From contig JAEXLC010000232.1 of NCBI GenBank assembly GCA_023445495.1, positions 1 through 41,527 on the forward strand: 41,527 nt of DNA. Direction: 5' to 3'. The notes beneath the pieces are model-generated. The model saw only the letters and a list, made by a program, of their open reading frames with translations, was not told the origin of the DNA and made no database searches. This document shows, piece after piece, positions 17,211 to 26,695 of the stretch. The position numbers and the translations under genes were made by a program. The DNA is from Pseudomonadota bacterium. GTDB lineage: Bacteria > Pseudomonadota > Alphaproteobacteria > Sphingomonadales > Sphingomonadaceae. Each line of letters starts with the position of its first letter. Positions within the stretch are counted from its first letter, which is position 1.

Positions 17211-18836
17211 ATGGCGCACCGCTACCTTTTCCTGCTCAAGATCCCCGCCGCGATCCTGATGATCGTCGCGGCCGACCAGCTGCTGCTGAACGGCGAAATG
17301 GGATCCTGGTTCGGCGGCTTGGCGCTTGGCTGGATCGGCCTGTTGCTCGCCGTCCGCCCGGCGCTGCGCAGGCCTGCCAGCCTGGTCGCGCTGGCAATCG
17401 CGGCGGGCTTCGCGTTGGTGCTGGCCTATGATCCATGGCCGCTTGGCTGGGCATTGTTCTGGAGCGCGCTGTCGATCGCGGTGCTGATGCCGCGGATCGG
17501 CCGGTTCGACGATGCCGGGCGCTGGGGCCTGCGCCTGCTCGCCCACGGCGCCAGTGGCCCGCTGACTCCGCTGCTCGACCTGGTCCGCCTTTCCCGCCTC
17601 GGCCCGCAGCGCGGCGGGCCGGCCCTGGCCAACCTGCTTACCCTGGTGGTGCTGCCACTGGCGATGACCGGCCTGTTCGTCGCCCTGTTCGCCAGCGCCA
17701 ACCCGATCATCGCCGAGACGCTGGGCCGGGTCCGCCTGCCCTGGTTCGGTGAGGTCGTCTTCTGGGGGATGACCCTGGTGGTGGTCTGGCCGAGCCTGCG
17801 CCCCGCGCGCTGGGCGACCCGCATCGCCACCCTGGTACCACGCACCGGGATGCCCTTGCCGAGCATCCCCGCCGCATCGCTGCGCTTCTCGCTGCTGCTC
17901 TTCAACCTGGTGTTCGCGGTCCAGAACGGGCTCGACCTCGCCTTTCTGTGGAGCGGCGCGCCGCTGCCCAAGGGGATGACGCTGGCGGATTATGCCCATC
18001 GCGGCGCGTACCCGCTGATCGCCACGGCCCTGCTCGCCGGACTGTTCGTGCTGATAGCGCTCCGCCCCGGCTCGGCGAGCGCCGCCAACCCCGCCATCCG
18101 CCGGCTGGTGGTGCTGTGGGTGGCGCAAAACCTGTTGCTCGTCGCCTCCTCGATCCTGCGCACGCTCGACTATGTCGAAGCCTATTCGCTCACCGCCTTC
18201 CGCATCGCCGCGCTCGCCTGGATGGGGCTGGTGGCGATCGGGCTGGCGCTGATCTGCTGGCGGATGCTCGCCGGCAGGAGCGCCGCCTGGCTGGTCAACG
18301 CCAATGCGCTGGCGGCCGTGCTGGTGCTGACGGCAGCCAGCATCGTCGATCTCGACGCCAGCGCCGCCGCCTGGAATGTCCGGCACGCCCGCGAAGTCGG
18401 CGGGCGCGGGGTGCAGCTCGACCTTTGCTATTTGTCGCGCAGCGGTTCCTCCTCGCTGGTTTCGCTGGTCGAGCTGGAACGCCGCCCGCTCCAGCCCGGC
18501 TTCCGCGACCGGGTGCGCTTCGTCCGCGACCTCCAGCTGCGGATGCTCGCCGATGCCCAGGCCGACTGGCGCAGCTGGACCTGGCGCGGCGCGCAGCGGC
18601 TTGCCACCGCCCGCCGCATGCTTGGGCCCAACCCGCCCGCGCCCGCTGCCCTGCCCCCCGGTGCCTTCCGCGACTGCGACGGCTCGGTGCGCTTCCCCGA
18701 ACCGCCCGCCGAGCCCGCACCAACGCCGGCGACCGCTGCCGACGCGGCCGAGGCAGCGGCCCAGGCAACCCAGGCCGCTGTCGCCAACGCCACGGCCAAT
18801 GCCACTCCGCCATTGACCGGAGCCACGACACGATGA
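17211..18836 (+). CDS. DUF4153/DUF4173 multi-pass membrane protein
   Basis: The 541-residue protein has about ten hydrophobic segments in its first ~400 residues. The region around FAVQNGLDLAFLW and the following tyrosine-rich loop matches my memory of the DUF4173 domain. A soluble domain (about 410-500) and an alanine/proline-rich tail end it. The frame is open far upstream, antisense to the Hsp70-like gene; the ATG at 17211 is preferred because GGGAGA precedes it, with an ATG at 17175 as the alternative. The stop overlaps the response-regulator start (ATGA). Its function is unknown. Coupling to a sensor-kinase system suggests an envelope-sensing partner or target. Confidence 0.8.
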   Translation: MAHRYLFLLKIPAAILMIVAADQLLLNGEMGSWFGGLALGWIGLLLAVRPALRRPASLVALAIAAGFALVLAYDPWPLGWALFWSALSIAVLMPRIGRFDDAGRWGLRLLAHGASGPLTPLLDLVRLSRLGPQRGGPALANLLTLVVLPLAMTGLFVALFASANPIIAETLGRVRLPWFGEVVFWGMTLVVVWPSLRPARWATRIATLVPRTGMPLPSIPAASLRFSLLLFNLVFAVQNGLDLAFLWSGAPLPKGMTLADYAHRGAYPLIATALLAGLFVLIALRPGSASAANPAIRRLVVLWVAQNLLLVASSILRTLDYVEAYSLTAFRIAALAWMGLVAIGLALICWRMLAGRSAAWLVNANALAAVLVLTAASIVDLDASAAAWNVRHAREVGGRGVQLDLCYLSRSGSSSLVSLVELERRPLQPGFRDRVRFVRDLQLRMLADAQADWRSWTWRGAQRLATARRMLGPNPPAPAALPPGAFRDCDGSVRFPEPPAEPAPTPATAADAAEAAAQATQAAVANATANATPPLTGATTR

Positions 18837-19549
18837 TCCAATGCCCCATGCCCCGCACGATCCTTGTCGCCGATGACGATCCCCATATCCGCCAGCTGCT
18901 CGTCTTCGCGCTCGCCAAGGCCGGTCTCGAGACGCTCGAAGCCGCCGATGGCGAGGAAGCACTCAAGATCGCCGAGACCCAGGCGCCCGACCTGATCGTG
19001 CTCGACATCAACATGCCGCGGATGGACGGGCTGGAGGTCTGCCGCCGCCTGCGCGCCGAGGGCGGGCTGCCGATCCTGTTCCTGTCCTCGCGCGACGACG
19101 AGATCGACCGAATCATCGGCATCGAGCTGGGCGCGGACGATTATGTCACCAAGCCCTTCTCCCCCCGCGAGGTGGTCGCCCGGGTGATGGCGGTGCTCCG
19201 GCGCACCGCCGCGCATGCCCCCGATGTCGACCGCGCTGCCCCGCCGATCCGCCACGGCAAGCTGGCGCTCGATACCGAGAGCTGGGAAGCGCGCTGGGCC
19301 GGTGCGCCGGTGCCGCTTACCGTCACCGAGTTCGGGATCCTGCGCACGCTCGCTGCCATGCCCTCCAAGGTGTTCAGCCGTGACGCGCTGATCGACCGGC
19401 TGCGCGGCCCGGGCTTTGCGCTCACCGACCGGACGATCGACAGCCATGTCCGCAACATGCGCGCCAAGTTCGCCCAGGCCGGCGCGCAGGACCTGATCGA
19501 GACGCGGCCCGGGATCGGGTACCGCATCGGCCCGTGTTCGGAAGGTTGA
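18833..19549 (+). CDS. OmpR-family two-component response regulator
   Basis: The 238-residue protein has a receiver domain with acidic pocket D14-D16, phosphoacceptor D58 in LDINMPRMDG, conserved S/T at 85-86 and K107. A C-terminal winged-helix DNA-binding domain ends in ETRPGIGYRI. The ATG at 18833 overlaps the upstream stop and has GGAG about ten bases before it; a second ATG five codons later is also possible. The histidine-kinase start lies 16 bases inside its 3' end, so the three genes are one tightly coupled transcript. Targets are unknown; self-regulation of the trio is usual for such systems but no box was identified. Confidence 0.93.
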   Translation: MIQCPMPRTILVADDDPHIRQLLVFALAKAGLETLEAADGEEALKIAETQAPDLIVLDINMPRMDGLEVCRRLRAEGGLPILFLSSRDDEIDRIIGIELGADDYVTKPFSPREVVARVMAVLRRTAAHAPDVDRAAPPIRHGKLALDTESWEARWAGAPVPLTVTEFGILRTLAAMPSKVFSRDALIDRLRGPGFALTDRTIDSHVRNMRAKFAQAGAQDLIETRPGIGYRIGPCSEG

Positions 19550-21153
19550 TCGAAGCGATCAAGGCGCCGGTCCGGCGCTTCTGGCCGCGGCTGAGGCTGC
19601 GGACGATCCTGCTCGTCACCTTCGTGTTCGTGGCGGCGCTGCCCGGCGTCGGCGCGCTGTTCCTGCGTGTCTATGAGAACACCCTGGTCCGCCAGACCGA
19701 AGCCGAGTTGATCGCGCAGGGCACTGCCCTGGCGGCGGTGGCGAGCGCCGAATGGCCCGGATCGACCGGCCCCGAGCTGGTCCAAGAACCGCCCCGTGCC
19801 TCGCGGGGCATGGCGGGCGGGCCGCTCTCCACCATCGACCTGGGCAACGCGCCGGGCCCCGAGCGTCCCGAACCGGTGGTTGTGCCGGGCAGCGCCACAT
19901 CCGATGCGCTGGCCGCCGCGGCCAGGCTCGCACCGCTGGTGGAGACGACGGCCGACGGCACGCTCGCCTCGATCCTGCTTCTCGCCCCCGATGGCCGCAT
20001 CCTGATCGGCAAGGACGCCGGCAAGAGCCTGGCCGGCCTGCCCGAGCTGGCCTCGGCGCGCGCCGGCCATCCCCAAACGATGCTGCGCCGGCGCGGCGAT
20101 TATCATCCCGAATATGCATTTGAATGGCTGAGCCGCGCCTCGGGCCTGCGCATCCATCATGCCCGGCCGGTGCTGGTGAACGGCAAGGTGGCGGCGGTGC
20201 TGCTATTGTCACGGTCGCCGCGCGCGCTGTTCCGCGGGCTCTATGAGGATCGCGGCAAGATCCTGTTCGGCATCGGCGCAATCTTCGCCACCCTGGTGGT
20301 GCTGAGCGGCCTGCTCTCGCGCGGCATCGCCCGTCCGATCGAGATGCTGAGCCAGGCGACGCGCGACGTCGCCCGTGGCGGCGGCAGCGTGCCCGAGGCG
20401 CCACCCACCGCCGCGATCGAGATCCAGGCGCTCTATACCGACTTCGCCACCATGGCCGACGCGATCGACCGGCGCTCGCGCTATCTGCGCGACTTCGCCC
20501 ATGCGGTGAGCCATGAATTCAAGACTCCCCTCGCCGGCATTCGCGGCGCGATCGAGATCCTCGAGGATCATCACGCGGACATGGACGAGGCCGACCGCCG
20601 CCGCTTCCTCGCCAATGCCGGTGCCGATGCCGACCGGCTGGCGCAGCTGGTCACCCGGCTGCTCGAGCTGGCACGGGCGGACATGGCCGAAGCCGATGCG
20701 GACGCCGCCACCGATATCGCGCTCATCGTCCGCCGGATCGCGGATGCATGGGTCGATCGTGGGCTGACTTTCGTGGACGACCTGCCCGAACCGCTGCCCC
20801 CGGTCGCGCTGCCCCCCGCCATGCTGGAGGCGATCCTCGAAAGCCTTGTCGAGAACGCGCGTCAGGCAGGCGCCGGGAGGGTTACGCTGGTCACCGACAC
20901 CGGACCGGACATGGTCCGCATCTTCGTGATCGACGACGGCCCCGGCATTCCGGAAGCGGACCGCGCGCGCATCTTCGAGCCGTTCTTCACCAGCCGCCGC
21001 GCCTCCGGCGGAACCGGGCTGGGCCTGCCGATCGCCCGGTCGCTGCTGGCATCGCATGGCGGCACGATCGAACTCGCACCCATCGAACACGGCACCAGTT
21101 TCGCGATCCGCGTGCCGATCGCTCAGCTCCAGCCGCCGCCCAGCGCCTTGTAG
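19534..21153 (+). CDS. Membrane sensor histidine kinase
   Basis: The 539-residue sensor has two membrane spans (about 24-46 and 243-262) flanking a ~195-residue periplasmic region. A HAMP linker, a dimerisation domain with SHEFKTPL (H327) and an ATPase domain follow, with N-box ESLVENARQA, G1 DDGPGIPE and G2 GGTGLGL. The predicted start is a GTG (19534), four codons before a possible TTG; no ATG is available before the first membrane span. The periplasmic part has a Cache/sCache-like feel around DGRILIGKD but this is not certain. The signal is unknown. Its last 31 bases overlap the convergent efflux lipoprotein gene. Confidence 0.92.
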   Translation: MFGRLIEAIKAPVRRFWPRLRLRTILLVTFVFVAALPGVGALFLRVYENTLVRQTEAELIAQGTALAAVASAEWPGSTGPELVQEPPRASRGMAGGPLSTIDLGNAPGPERPEPVVVPGSATSDALAAAARLAPLVETTADGTLASILLLAPDGRILIGKDAGKSLAGLPELASARAGHPQTMLRRRGDYHPEYAFEWLSRASGLRIHHARPVLVNGKVAAVLLLSRSPRALFRGLYEDRGKILFGIGAIFATLVVLSGLLSRGIARPIEMLSQATRDVARGGGSVPEAPPTAAIEIQALYTDFATMADAIDRRSRYLRDFAHAVSHEFKTPLAGIRGAIEILEDHHADMDEADRRRFLANAGADADRLAQLVTRLLELARADMAEADADAATDIALIVRRIADAWVDRGLTFVDDLPEPLPPVALPPAMLEAILESLVENARQAGAGRVTLVTDTGPDMVRIFVIDDGPGIPEADRARIFEPFFTSRRASGGTGLGLPIARSLLASHGGTIELAPIEHGTSFAIRVPIAQLQPPPSAL

Positions 21154-22526
21154 AGCGCGGTAGCCGCCTGCGCCTTGGCGGCGCAGGCCTGCTGGTCGCG
21201 GCGCTGGGCAGCGAGCAGCGACTGGCGGGCGCGTTCCAATGTGAGCTTGTCGTCTTCACCGCTGTCGGCACGGCGCTGGGCCAGTGCGAAGGCGCTTTGC
21301 TCGCGCGCGAGGGAGGCAGCGGCATCTTCGCCGGCGGCACGGGCGTTGAGGAAACGGTTGATCGCCGCCTCGCTGTCCGACAGCGCGCCGACCACCGCCT
21401 TCTCGTAGCGCGCAGCCGCGGCATCGGCACGGGCATCGGCGGCGCGGATCTGGGCGCGAATCGTGCCGCCCTGGAAGATCGGCCAGGAGAAGCTTGGCCC
21501 GATCTGGAGCCGGAAGGAATCACCCGAGACGAGATCCCCCGGCTTGCGTGCCTGCTGGCCAAGGCTGCCCAGCAGGCTGAAGCGCGGGAAGAGATCGGCG
21601 GTGGCGACGCCGATATCCGCCGTTGCCGCCGCGAAATCGCGCTCGGCGCGGCGGACATCGGGGCGGCGCGCGAGCAGTTCCGAACGCAGACCGATGAGGA
21701 TCGCATCGGGGCTCGGCGGCAAGGGCGATGCCGTCTGCAGCTCGGGCACGACGTGCTCGGGCGGCGCGCCGACCAGCGTGGCGATGCGATAGGCAGCGGC
21801 GCTGGCCTGGGCGCGGGCATTGGGAACGGCCGCTGCGCTGGCCTTGGCGGCGCTGTCGGCGCGGTCGAGCTCAAGGCGCGAGGCTTCGCCATGATCGAAG
21901 CGGAGCTTTGTGAGACGCGCGAGCTCGGCATCGGATGCCGCCTGCGCCTCGGCGGTCGCGCCATCGGCCTGGGCGGCGCGGAGGTCCATATAGCTGCGCA
22001 CGACCTCGGCGATCAGCGTCAGCATCACGTCGCGCCTTGCATATTCGGCGCTTTCCTCGCGCGCGGTCGCGCCCTGCATCTGGCGGGTGCGGCGGCCCCA
22101 GAGATCGACCTCCCAGCTCGCGTCGAAACCGAGATCGTAGAGCGGGAAATCGCGCGAAAAGCCGGGGAACGGGATGTTGCCGATCGGGAGCTGGCCATTG
22201 TTGCTCAGCACATTCTCGGTCGCCGATCCCTTGGCGGTAACGCTGGGCAGACGGCCGCCGGCGATCGCCTCGCGATTGGCGCGGGCCTCGGCGAGGCGGG
22301 CCTGCGCTTCCCTGAGATCGGGGCTGGAAGTCACCGCGCGCTGGACCAGCGCGGACAGCTGCGGGTCGCCGAACCGGTCCCACCATTGCAGGTCGACCTG
22401 GCCGGGCGCGCCTGCCTCCAGCCATTCGGGCGCGGCTTTGGTCTCGGGCGCGTGATAGTCCGGGCCGACCGTACAGGCGGAAGCCAGCAGCACGGGGAGC
22501 AGGAACAGCGGGGGCGAACGAGTCAT
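21123..22526 (-). CDS. NodT/OprM-type efflux outer-membrane lipoprotein
   Basis: The 467-residue protein belongs to the TolC-like outer-membrane factor lipoproteins. A short signal peptide ends in LASAC with lipidated C18, followed by TVGPDY, a signature start of NodT family members. Two repeated helical hairpin halves with long alanine-rich coiled coils form the periplasmic tunnel and the beta-barrel. The ATG at 22526 gives a correct signal peptide and has GGAG seven bases upstream, embedded in the end of the permease gene; the seven-residue upstream extension is rejected. As the last gene of the tetR-hlyD-ABC-permease operon it supplies the outer-membrane exit of that pump. Confidence 0.93.
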   Translation of the reverse strand: MTRSPPLFLLPVLLASACTVGPDYHAPETKAAPEWLEAGAPGQVDLQWWDRFGDPQLSALVQRAVTSSPDLREAQARLAEARANREAIAGGRLPSVTAKGSATENVLSNNGQLPIGNIPFPGFSRDFPLYDLGFDASWEVDLWGRRTRQMQGATAREESAEYARRDVMLTLIAEVVRSYMDLRAAQADGATAEAQAASDAELARLTKLRFDHGEASRLELDRADSAAKASAAAVPNARAQASAAAYRIATLVGAPPEHVVPELQTASPLPPSPDAILIGLRSELLARRPDVRRAERDFAAATADIGVATADLFPRFSLLGSLGQQARKPGDLVSGDSFRLQIGPSFSWPIFQGGTIRAQIRAADARADAAAARYEKAVVGALSDSEAAINRFLNARAAGEDAAASLAREQSAFALAQRRADSGEDDKLTLERARQSLLAAQRRDQQACAAKAQAATALYKALGGGWS

Positions 22527-22530
22527 CGGG

Positions 22531-23634
22531 TTACTCCATGCGCGCACGGAAGAGCCAGGCCGAGGCGGAGAGCGTCACGCAGGCGATCAGCGCGAGGGGC
22601 CAGAGCTGGTGGAACACCGCCGCCGCCGGCATCGCCTTGAGGAACAGCCCCTGGACGATGGTGAGGAAATAGCGGGCGGGATCGAGATAGGTGATCGTCT
22701 GCAGCCAGTCCGGCATGTTGTCGATCGGGCTGGCATAGCCGGACAGCAGGATCAGCGGCGTGGTGACGAGGAACACGCCAAGAAAGGCTTGCTGTTGCGT
22801 CTGCGAGGCAGCGGAGATCAGCATGCCGAGCCCGATCAGCGCGAGCAAATACATGCCGAGCGACAGGAAGAAGAGCAGCAGAGAACCGGTGAAGGGCACG
22901 CCGAACACCAGAGGCGCGACCACCAGATAGACGCTGCCGTTGATCATCCCGATGATGAAGGGCGGCACCATCTTGCCGATCAGGATCTCGTGGACGCGCA
23001 AGGGCGAGACCATCAGCTGGTCGAATGTGCCCAGCTCGCGCTCCCGCGCGACCGATTGCGAAGTGACCGCGAGCCCCGCGACCGAAGTGATGATCGCGAC
23101 CAGCGAGGGGAGCGTGAACCAGATATAGTCGAGCGCGGGGTTGTACCAGTTGGTCACCACGCTGCCGCCCGCCTGCCCGCGCAGCTGGGGCGGGGCGAGC
23201 TCGGCGCCGAGGGTGCCGGCGACATTGGTGATATAGCCGGTGACGATCTGCGCCGCGTTCGAGCGGCGGCCGTCGAGCACCAGCCCGATCGTCGCGCTCT
23301 GGCCGCGGGCGAGCTGGCGGTCGAAATCCTCGTCGATCACCAGCGCGGCGATCACCTTCTGGTTGTCGATCGCCGATTTGAGCTCAGCCGGGGTCGCCAA
23401 CCGCTTGATATGGCGGAAGTTCGGGCTGCCGGCGATGCGCTGGACCAGCTCGACCGAATGCGCGCCGGAGCTACGATCGAGGATGCCGATATCGACATTC
23501 TTCACATCGAGCGTGGTCGCATAGGTGAAGATGAACAGCTGCATCAGCGGCGGCACGAACAGCACCAGCCGCGACTGCGGATCGCGCAGCACCGCCCACA
23601 TCTCCTTGACGATCATCGCGAGAAGCCGGCGCAT
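22531..23634 (-). CDS. ABC-2 type transporter permease (YbhR/YbhS-like), second
   Basis: The 367-residue membrane protein has the ABC-2 layout: one N-terminal span (about 22-42), a large extracytoplasmic loop of ~130 residues, then five or more spans, with the conserved RERELGTFDQLMVSPL segment after the second span. It shares this plan with the permease encoded just upstream, and the two likely form a heterodimer, as YbhS/YbhR do in E. coli. The start overlaps the preceding stop as TGATG. A longer open frame upstream is only the shadow of the other permease. Substrates are unknown; YbhFSR-type pumps export cationic drugs and antibiotics. Confidence 0.9.
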   Translation of the reverse strand: MRRLLAMIVKEMWAVLRDPQSRLVLFVPPLMQLFIFTYATTLDVKNVDIGILDRSSGAHSVELVQRIAGSPNFRHIKRLATPAELKSAIDNQKVIAALVIDEDFDRQLARGQSATIGLVLDGRRSNAAQIVTGYITNVAGTLGAELAPPQLRGQAGGSVVTNWYNPALDYIWFTLPSLVAIITSVAGLAVTSQSVARERELGTFDQLMVSPLRVHEILIGKMVPPFIIGMINGSVYLVVAPLVFGVPFTGSLLLFFLSLGMYLLALIGLGMLISAASQTQQQAFLGVFLVTTPLILLSGYASPIDNMPDWLQTITYLDPARYFLTIVQGLFLKAMPAAAVFHQLWPLALIACVTLSASAWLFRARME

Positions 23635-24764
23635 CAGTCGAGGCTCCGGCGGGTGACGCGGAAGGAGAGCGTGAAAAACACCATGCCGAACAACAGCATG
23701 ATGCCGATATTGGGCAGCAGCAGCCCCCATTGGTCGCCGGCGAGGAACACGGTCTCGAGGCTGGGGATCAGGTAGCGCGCGGGGACGATATAGGTCAGCG
23801 CCTGGATCGGCCAGGGCATCGAGCCGATCTCGAAGATGAAGCCCGAGAGCAGGAAGGTGGGCAGGAAGGCCGAGAGCAGGGCGACCTGGCTCGCGACGAA
23901 CTGGTTCTTGGTCGCCGCCGAGATGAACAACCCCAACCCCAGCGCAGGCATCAGAAAAGCCGAGGAAATCGCCAGCAGGGCGAGGATCGACCCGCGGAAG
24001 GGCACGCCGAATATCCACACGCCGATGACCGCGCAGAGCGCCATCGAGGCCTGGGCCAGGAAGAAATAGGGGATGACCTTGGAGGCGATGAACTCGGCCA
24101 TCGAGATCGGGGTGGCCATCATCGCTTCCATCGTCCCGCGCTCCCATTCGCGCGCCACGACCAGCGCTGTCAGCAAGGTGCCGACCATCGTCATGACATT
24201 GGCGATCGAGCCGGGAACGAGGAAGAATTTGCTTTTGAGTTCAGGGTTACACCAGTAGCGCGCCGAGACGATCACCGGGGCTTCGCGGGCACCGGGATTG
24301 CGCTCCAGCCCCTCGGCGGTGGCCCAGCTCGCCCGCACGCCCTCCCCGTAAGCCGCTGCGAAATTGGCGGTATTGGGCTGGGAGCCGTCGGTGACGATCT
24401 GGATCGGCGGCATATGCCCGCGCTTGATCCCGGCGCCGAAATCCTGGGGGATGACGATCAGCGCGCGCAGCTGGCCATCGACCAGCTTGTCGCGGACCTC
24501 GGCTACCGTCCGGGCCTCGGTCACCTGGAAATAGCGTGAATTCTTATAGGCTTGGGCGAGACGCAAGGCAGGCGCGCTGCTGTCCTGAACCACCAGACCG
24601 ACCCGGGTGCGGGTGCTGTCGAGCGATACCGCATAGCCGAACAGGAAAAGCAGGATCATCGGCAGGACGAAGGCGATCAGGAAGGTCGACGGATCGCGCA
24701 GGATCTGCGCGCCCTCCTTGCGGACCAGCGCAGCCAAGCGCCTGAGATCGAAGCGGAACCTCAT
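23634..24764 (-). CDS. ABC-2 type transporter permease (YbhS/YbhR-like), first
   Basis: At 376 residues this has the same ABC-2 architecture as its neighbour. A first span at about 26-46 (FLIAFVLPMILLFLFGYAV) precedes a large loop domain, then the REWERGTMEAMMATPI coupling segment and several C-terminal spans. The ATG at 24764 overlaps the ATPase stop as ATGA, so ATPase, first permease and second permease are translated in a coupled chain. The two permeases are clearly homologous but diverged. Upstream open frame is rejected as antisense to nothing conserved and overlapping the ATPase gene. Confidence 0.9.
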   Translation of the reverse strand: MRFRFDLRRLAALVRKEGAQILRDPSTFLIAFVLPMILLFLFGYAVSLDSTRTRVGLVVQDSSAPALRLAQAYKNSRYFQVTEARTVAEVRDKLVDGQLRALIVIPQDFGAGIKRGHMPPIQIVTDGSQPNTANFAAAYGEGVRASWATAEGLERNPGAREAPVIVSARYWCNPELKSKFFLVPGSIANVMTMVGTLLTALVVAREWERGTMEAMMATPISMAEFIASKVIPYFFLAQASMALCAVIGVWIFGVPFRGSILALLAISSAFLMPALGLGLFISAATKNQFVASQVALLSAFLPTFLLSGFIFEIGSMPWPIQALTYIVPARYLIPSLETVFLAGDQWGLLLPNIGIMLLFGMVFFTLSFRVTRRSLD

Positions 24765-26488
24765 GCGGCCTCCCTCTCCTCGCGCTTGCGGTCGAACGCC
24801 TCGATCAGGGCGATGAAGGCGTCTTCCATCGTCGGATCGGGGGCGCCGGTGAGGCGGGCGGCTTCGGCCTTGAGCTCGTCCGGCGTGCCGGTGGCGATCT
24901 GCTCGGCGCGGTAGATCAGGGTCGCGCGGTCGCAATATTCGGCTTCGTCCATGAAGTGCGTGGTGACCAGCACGGTCACGCCCTTCTCGACCAAGCCGTT
25001 GATGTGCATCCAGAATTCCCGGCGCGTCACCGGATCGACGCCCGAGGTGGGTTCGTCGAGGAAGAGGACCGGGGGCTCGTGCATCACCGCGCAGGCCAGG
25101 GCGAGGCGCTGCTTGAAGCCGAGGGGCAGCGTGCCGGCGTTGACGTCGAGCTTGTCCCCCAGCTCGAAGATGTCGATCATCGCCTCGATCGCGCGCTTCG
25201 CCTGGTCGCGCGGCAGGTCATAAGCCCCTGCAAAGAAATCGAGATTCTGCCGGACCGAGAGGTCGCCATAGAGGGAGAATTTCTGGGCCATATAGCCGAG
25301 CGACGCGCGCGCCGCGGCAGCGGACTTGCGGAGCGACTTGCCGGCGACCGAACCAGTCCCCGAAGTTGGCGAAAGTAGCCCGCAGAGCATCTTGAAGGTG
25401 GTCGACTTGCCGGCGCCATTGGGTCCGAGCAGGCCGAATATCTGTCCCCTTGGGATGCGGAAGTTCATATCCTTGGCCGCGGTGAACTCGCCGAACACCT
25501 TGGTGAGGCCGTTCGCCTCGATCGCGCAGTCGGACGTCTCGGGGATCGTGCGATAGCGTTCGGCGAGAGCGGAGGTACCTTTCGGGCCGCCGCCGAGCCG
25601 CTCGATAAAGCCGTCCTCGAAGCGCGGATCGGCTGTGCGCACTTCGGTGTCCGGTCCGGCTGCAAGCGCCTTGGCATCGGGCACCGGCTTGCCGTCACCG
25701 ACCAGCAGACGCACCGAACGGCCCTGAATCGTGCCGTCGATCACGTCATCCCGGTCGAGCGCACGGGTGAGGAACCGGCGGCGGCGGGCCTCGAACCCGG
25801 TTACCCGGATCACCCGATCGCGGACATGGCCGGTCAATTCGGCGGGAGGACCGTCGAACAAGAGCTTGCCTTCATTGAGCAAATAGACGGTGTCGCACTT
25901 CTCCGCCTCGTCGAGATAGGCGGTCGACCAGAGCACGCCGATGCCCTGCTCGGTGAGATCCCCGACCATGCTCCAAAGCTCGCGCCGGCTGATCGGATCG
26001 ACCCCGACCCCGGGCTCGTCGAGCAGCAGAACCTGAGGAGTCTTCACCAAGGCACAGGCAAGCCCCAGTTTCTGCTTCATGCCGCCCGAGAGCTTGCCGG
26101 CCAATCGGTCCTGGAATCGGGCGAGATCGGTGAATTCCATCAGCCGATCGAAGCTGTGCTGCTGCTCGCTGCGGGGCAGGCCGCGCACTTCGGCGTATAG
26201 TTTGAGGTTTTCGAGTACGGAAAGGTCTTCGTAGAGCCCGAAACGCTGGGGCATATAGCCAAGGTTATCGAGCTTTTCCGAGGGGTTGCCGCCAAGGACC
26301 GAAACAGTCCCGGAAGTTGGCGCCATGAGTCCGGCGAGGATGCGGATGAGCGTGGTCTTGCCCGCACCGTCGGGGCCGACCAGCCCGGTGATGCGGCCGG
26401 GCTCGATCGCCATCGAGACGCCGTCGAGCGCGGTGGTGGTGGTGAAGCGCTTGGTGAGAGCGGTGGTGGTGGCGAGGGGTTGGGTCAT
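24761..26488 (-). CDS. ABC transporter ATP-binding protein with two ATPase domains (YbhF-like)
   Basis: This 575-residue protein is a tandem of two ABC ATPase domains. Domain 1 has Walker A GPDGAGKT (38-45), signature LSGGMKQ and Walker B LLLDEP. Domain 2 has Walker A GPNGAGKS, a variant signature LPLGFKQ and Walker B LFLDEP. The fused pair and the LPLGFKQ variant are typical of YbhF-type pumps. It energises drug export through the two ABC-2 permeases downstream. The start at 26488 has GAGGG upstream. Its first ~100 bases exist a second time at 26696-26799 through a tandem duplication, and its own 5' end contains a 30-base insertion (LTKRFTTTTA) relative to that copy. Confidence 0.93.
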   Translation of the reverse strand: MTQPLATTTALTKRFTTTTALDGVSMAIEPGRITGLVGPDGAGKTTLIRILAGLMAPTSGTVSVLGGNPSEKLDNLGYMPQRFGLYEDLSVLENLKLYAEVRGLPRSEQQHSFDRLMEFTDLARFQDRLAGKLSGGMKQKLGLACALVKTPQVLLLDEPGVGVDPISRRELWSMVGDLTEQGIGVLWSTAYLDEAEKCDTVYLLNEGKLLFDGPPAELTGHVRDRVIRVTGFEARRRRFLTRALDRDDVIDGTIQGRSVRLLVGDGKPVPDAKALAAGPDTEVRTADPRFEDGFIERLGGGPKGTSALAERYRTIPETSDCAIEANGLTKVFGEFTAAKDMNFRIPRGQIFGLLGPNGAGKSTTFKMLCGLLSPTSGTGSVAGKSLRKSAAAARASLGYMAQKFSLYGDLSVRQNLDFFAGAYDLPRDQAKRAIEAMIDIFELGDKLDVNAGTLPLGFKQRLALACAVMHEPPVLFLDEPTSGVDPVTRREFWMHINGLVEKGVTVLVTTHFMDEAEYCDRATLIYRAEQIATGTPDELKAEAARLTGAPDPTMEDAFIALIEAFDRKREEREAA

Positions 26489-26510
26489 CGTGCCCTCAGC
26501 CCGGTTCCCG

Positions 26511-26598
26511 CGTCACCCTGAACTTGTTTCAGGGTCCAACGTGCCTCGAGCGGTATCGCCGGAGGAGGGTTGGATGCTGAAACGAGTTCAGCATGACG
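26511..26598. repeat. REP/BIME-like inverted repeat, family A, copy 2
   Basis: Arms CCTGAACTTGTTTCAGG and CTGAAACGAGTTCAGC are inverted around a ~45-base spacer. This copy and the one at 26821 are almost identical, including the spacer, because they were duplicated together; the copy at 5978 shares only the arms. It lies directly upstream of the ATPase start. Confidence 0.85.
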
Positions 26599-26627
26599 GA
26601 ATTTAGGGCGTGGGGAGACCACCGCCC

Positions 26628-26695
26628 TCAATCCTTGTGCTTCGGCCGAGCGCCGGGGACGGCGACGCTGACCGGCTGGCCCTGGCGCAGGCCGT
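26628..26695 (-). pseudogene. Duplicated 3' fragment of the hlyD gene
   Basis: About 22 codons matching the end of the intact hlyD gene (26942-27009), including the terminal KHKD and stop, with a few substitutions. It has no start and no upstream coding part, so it is a remnant of the tandem duplication. Confidence 0.8.
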
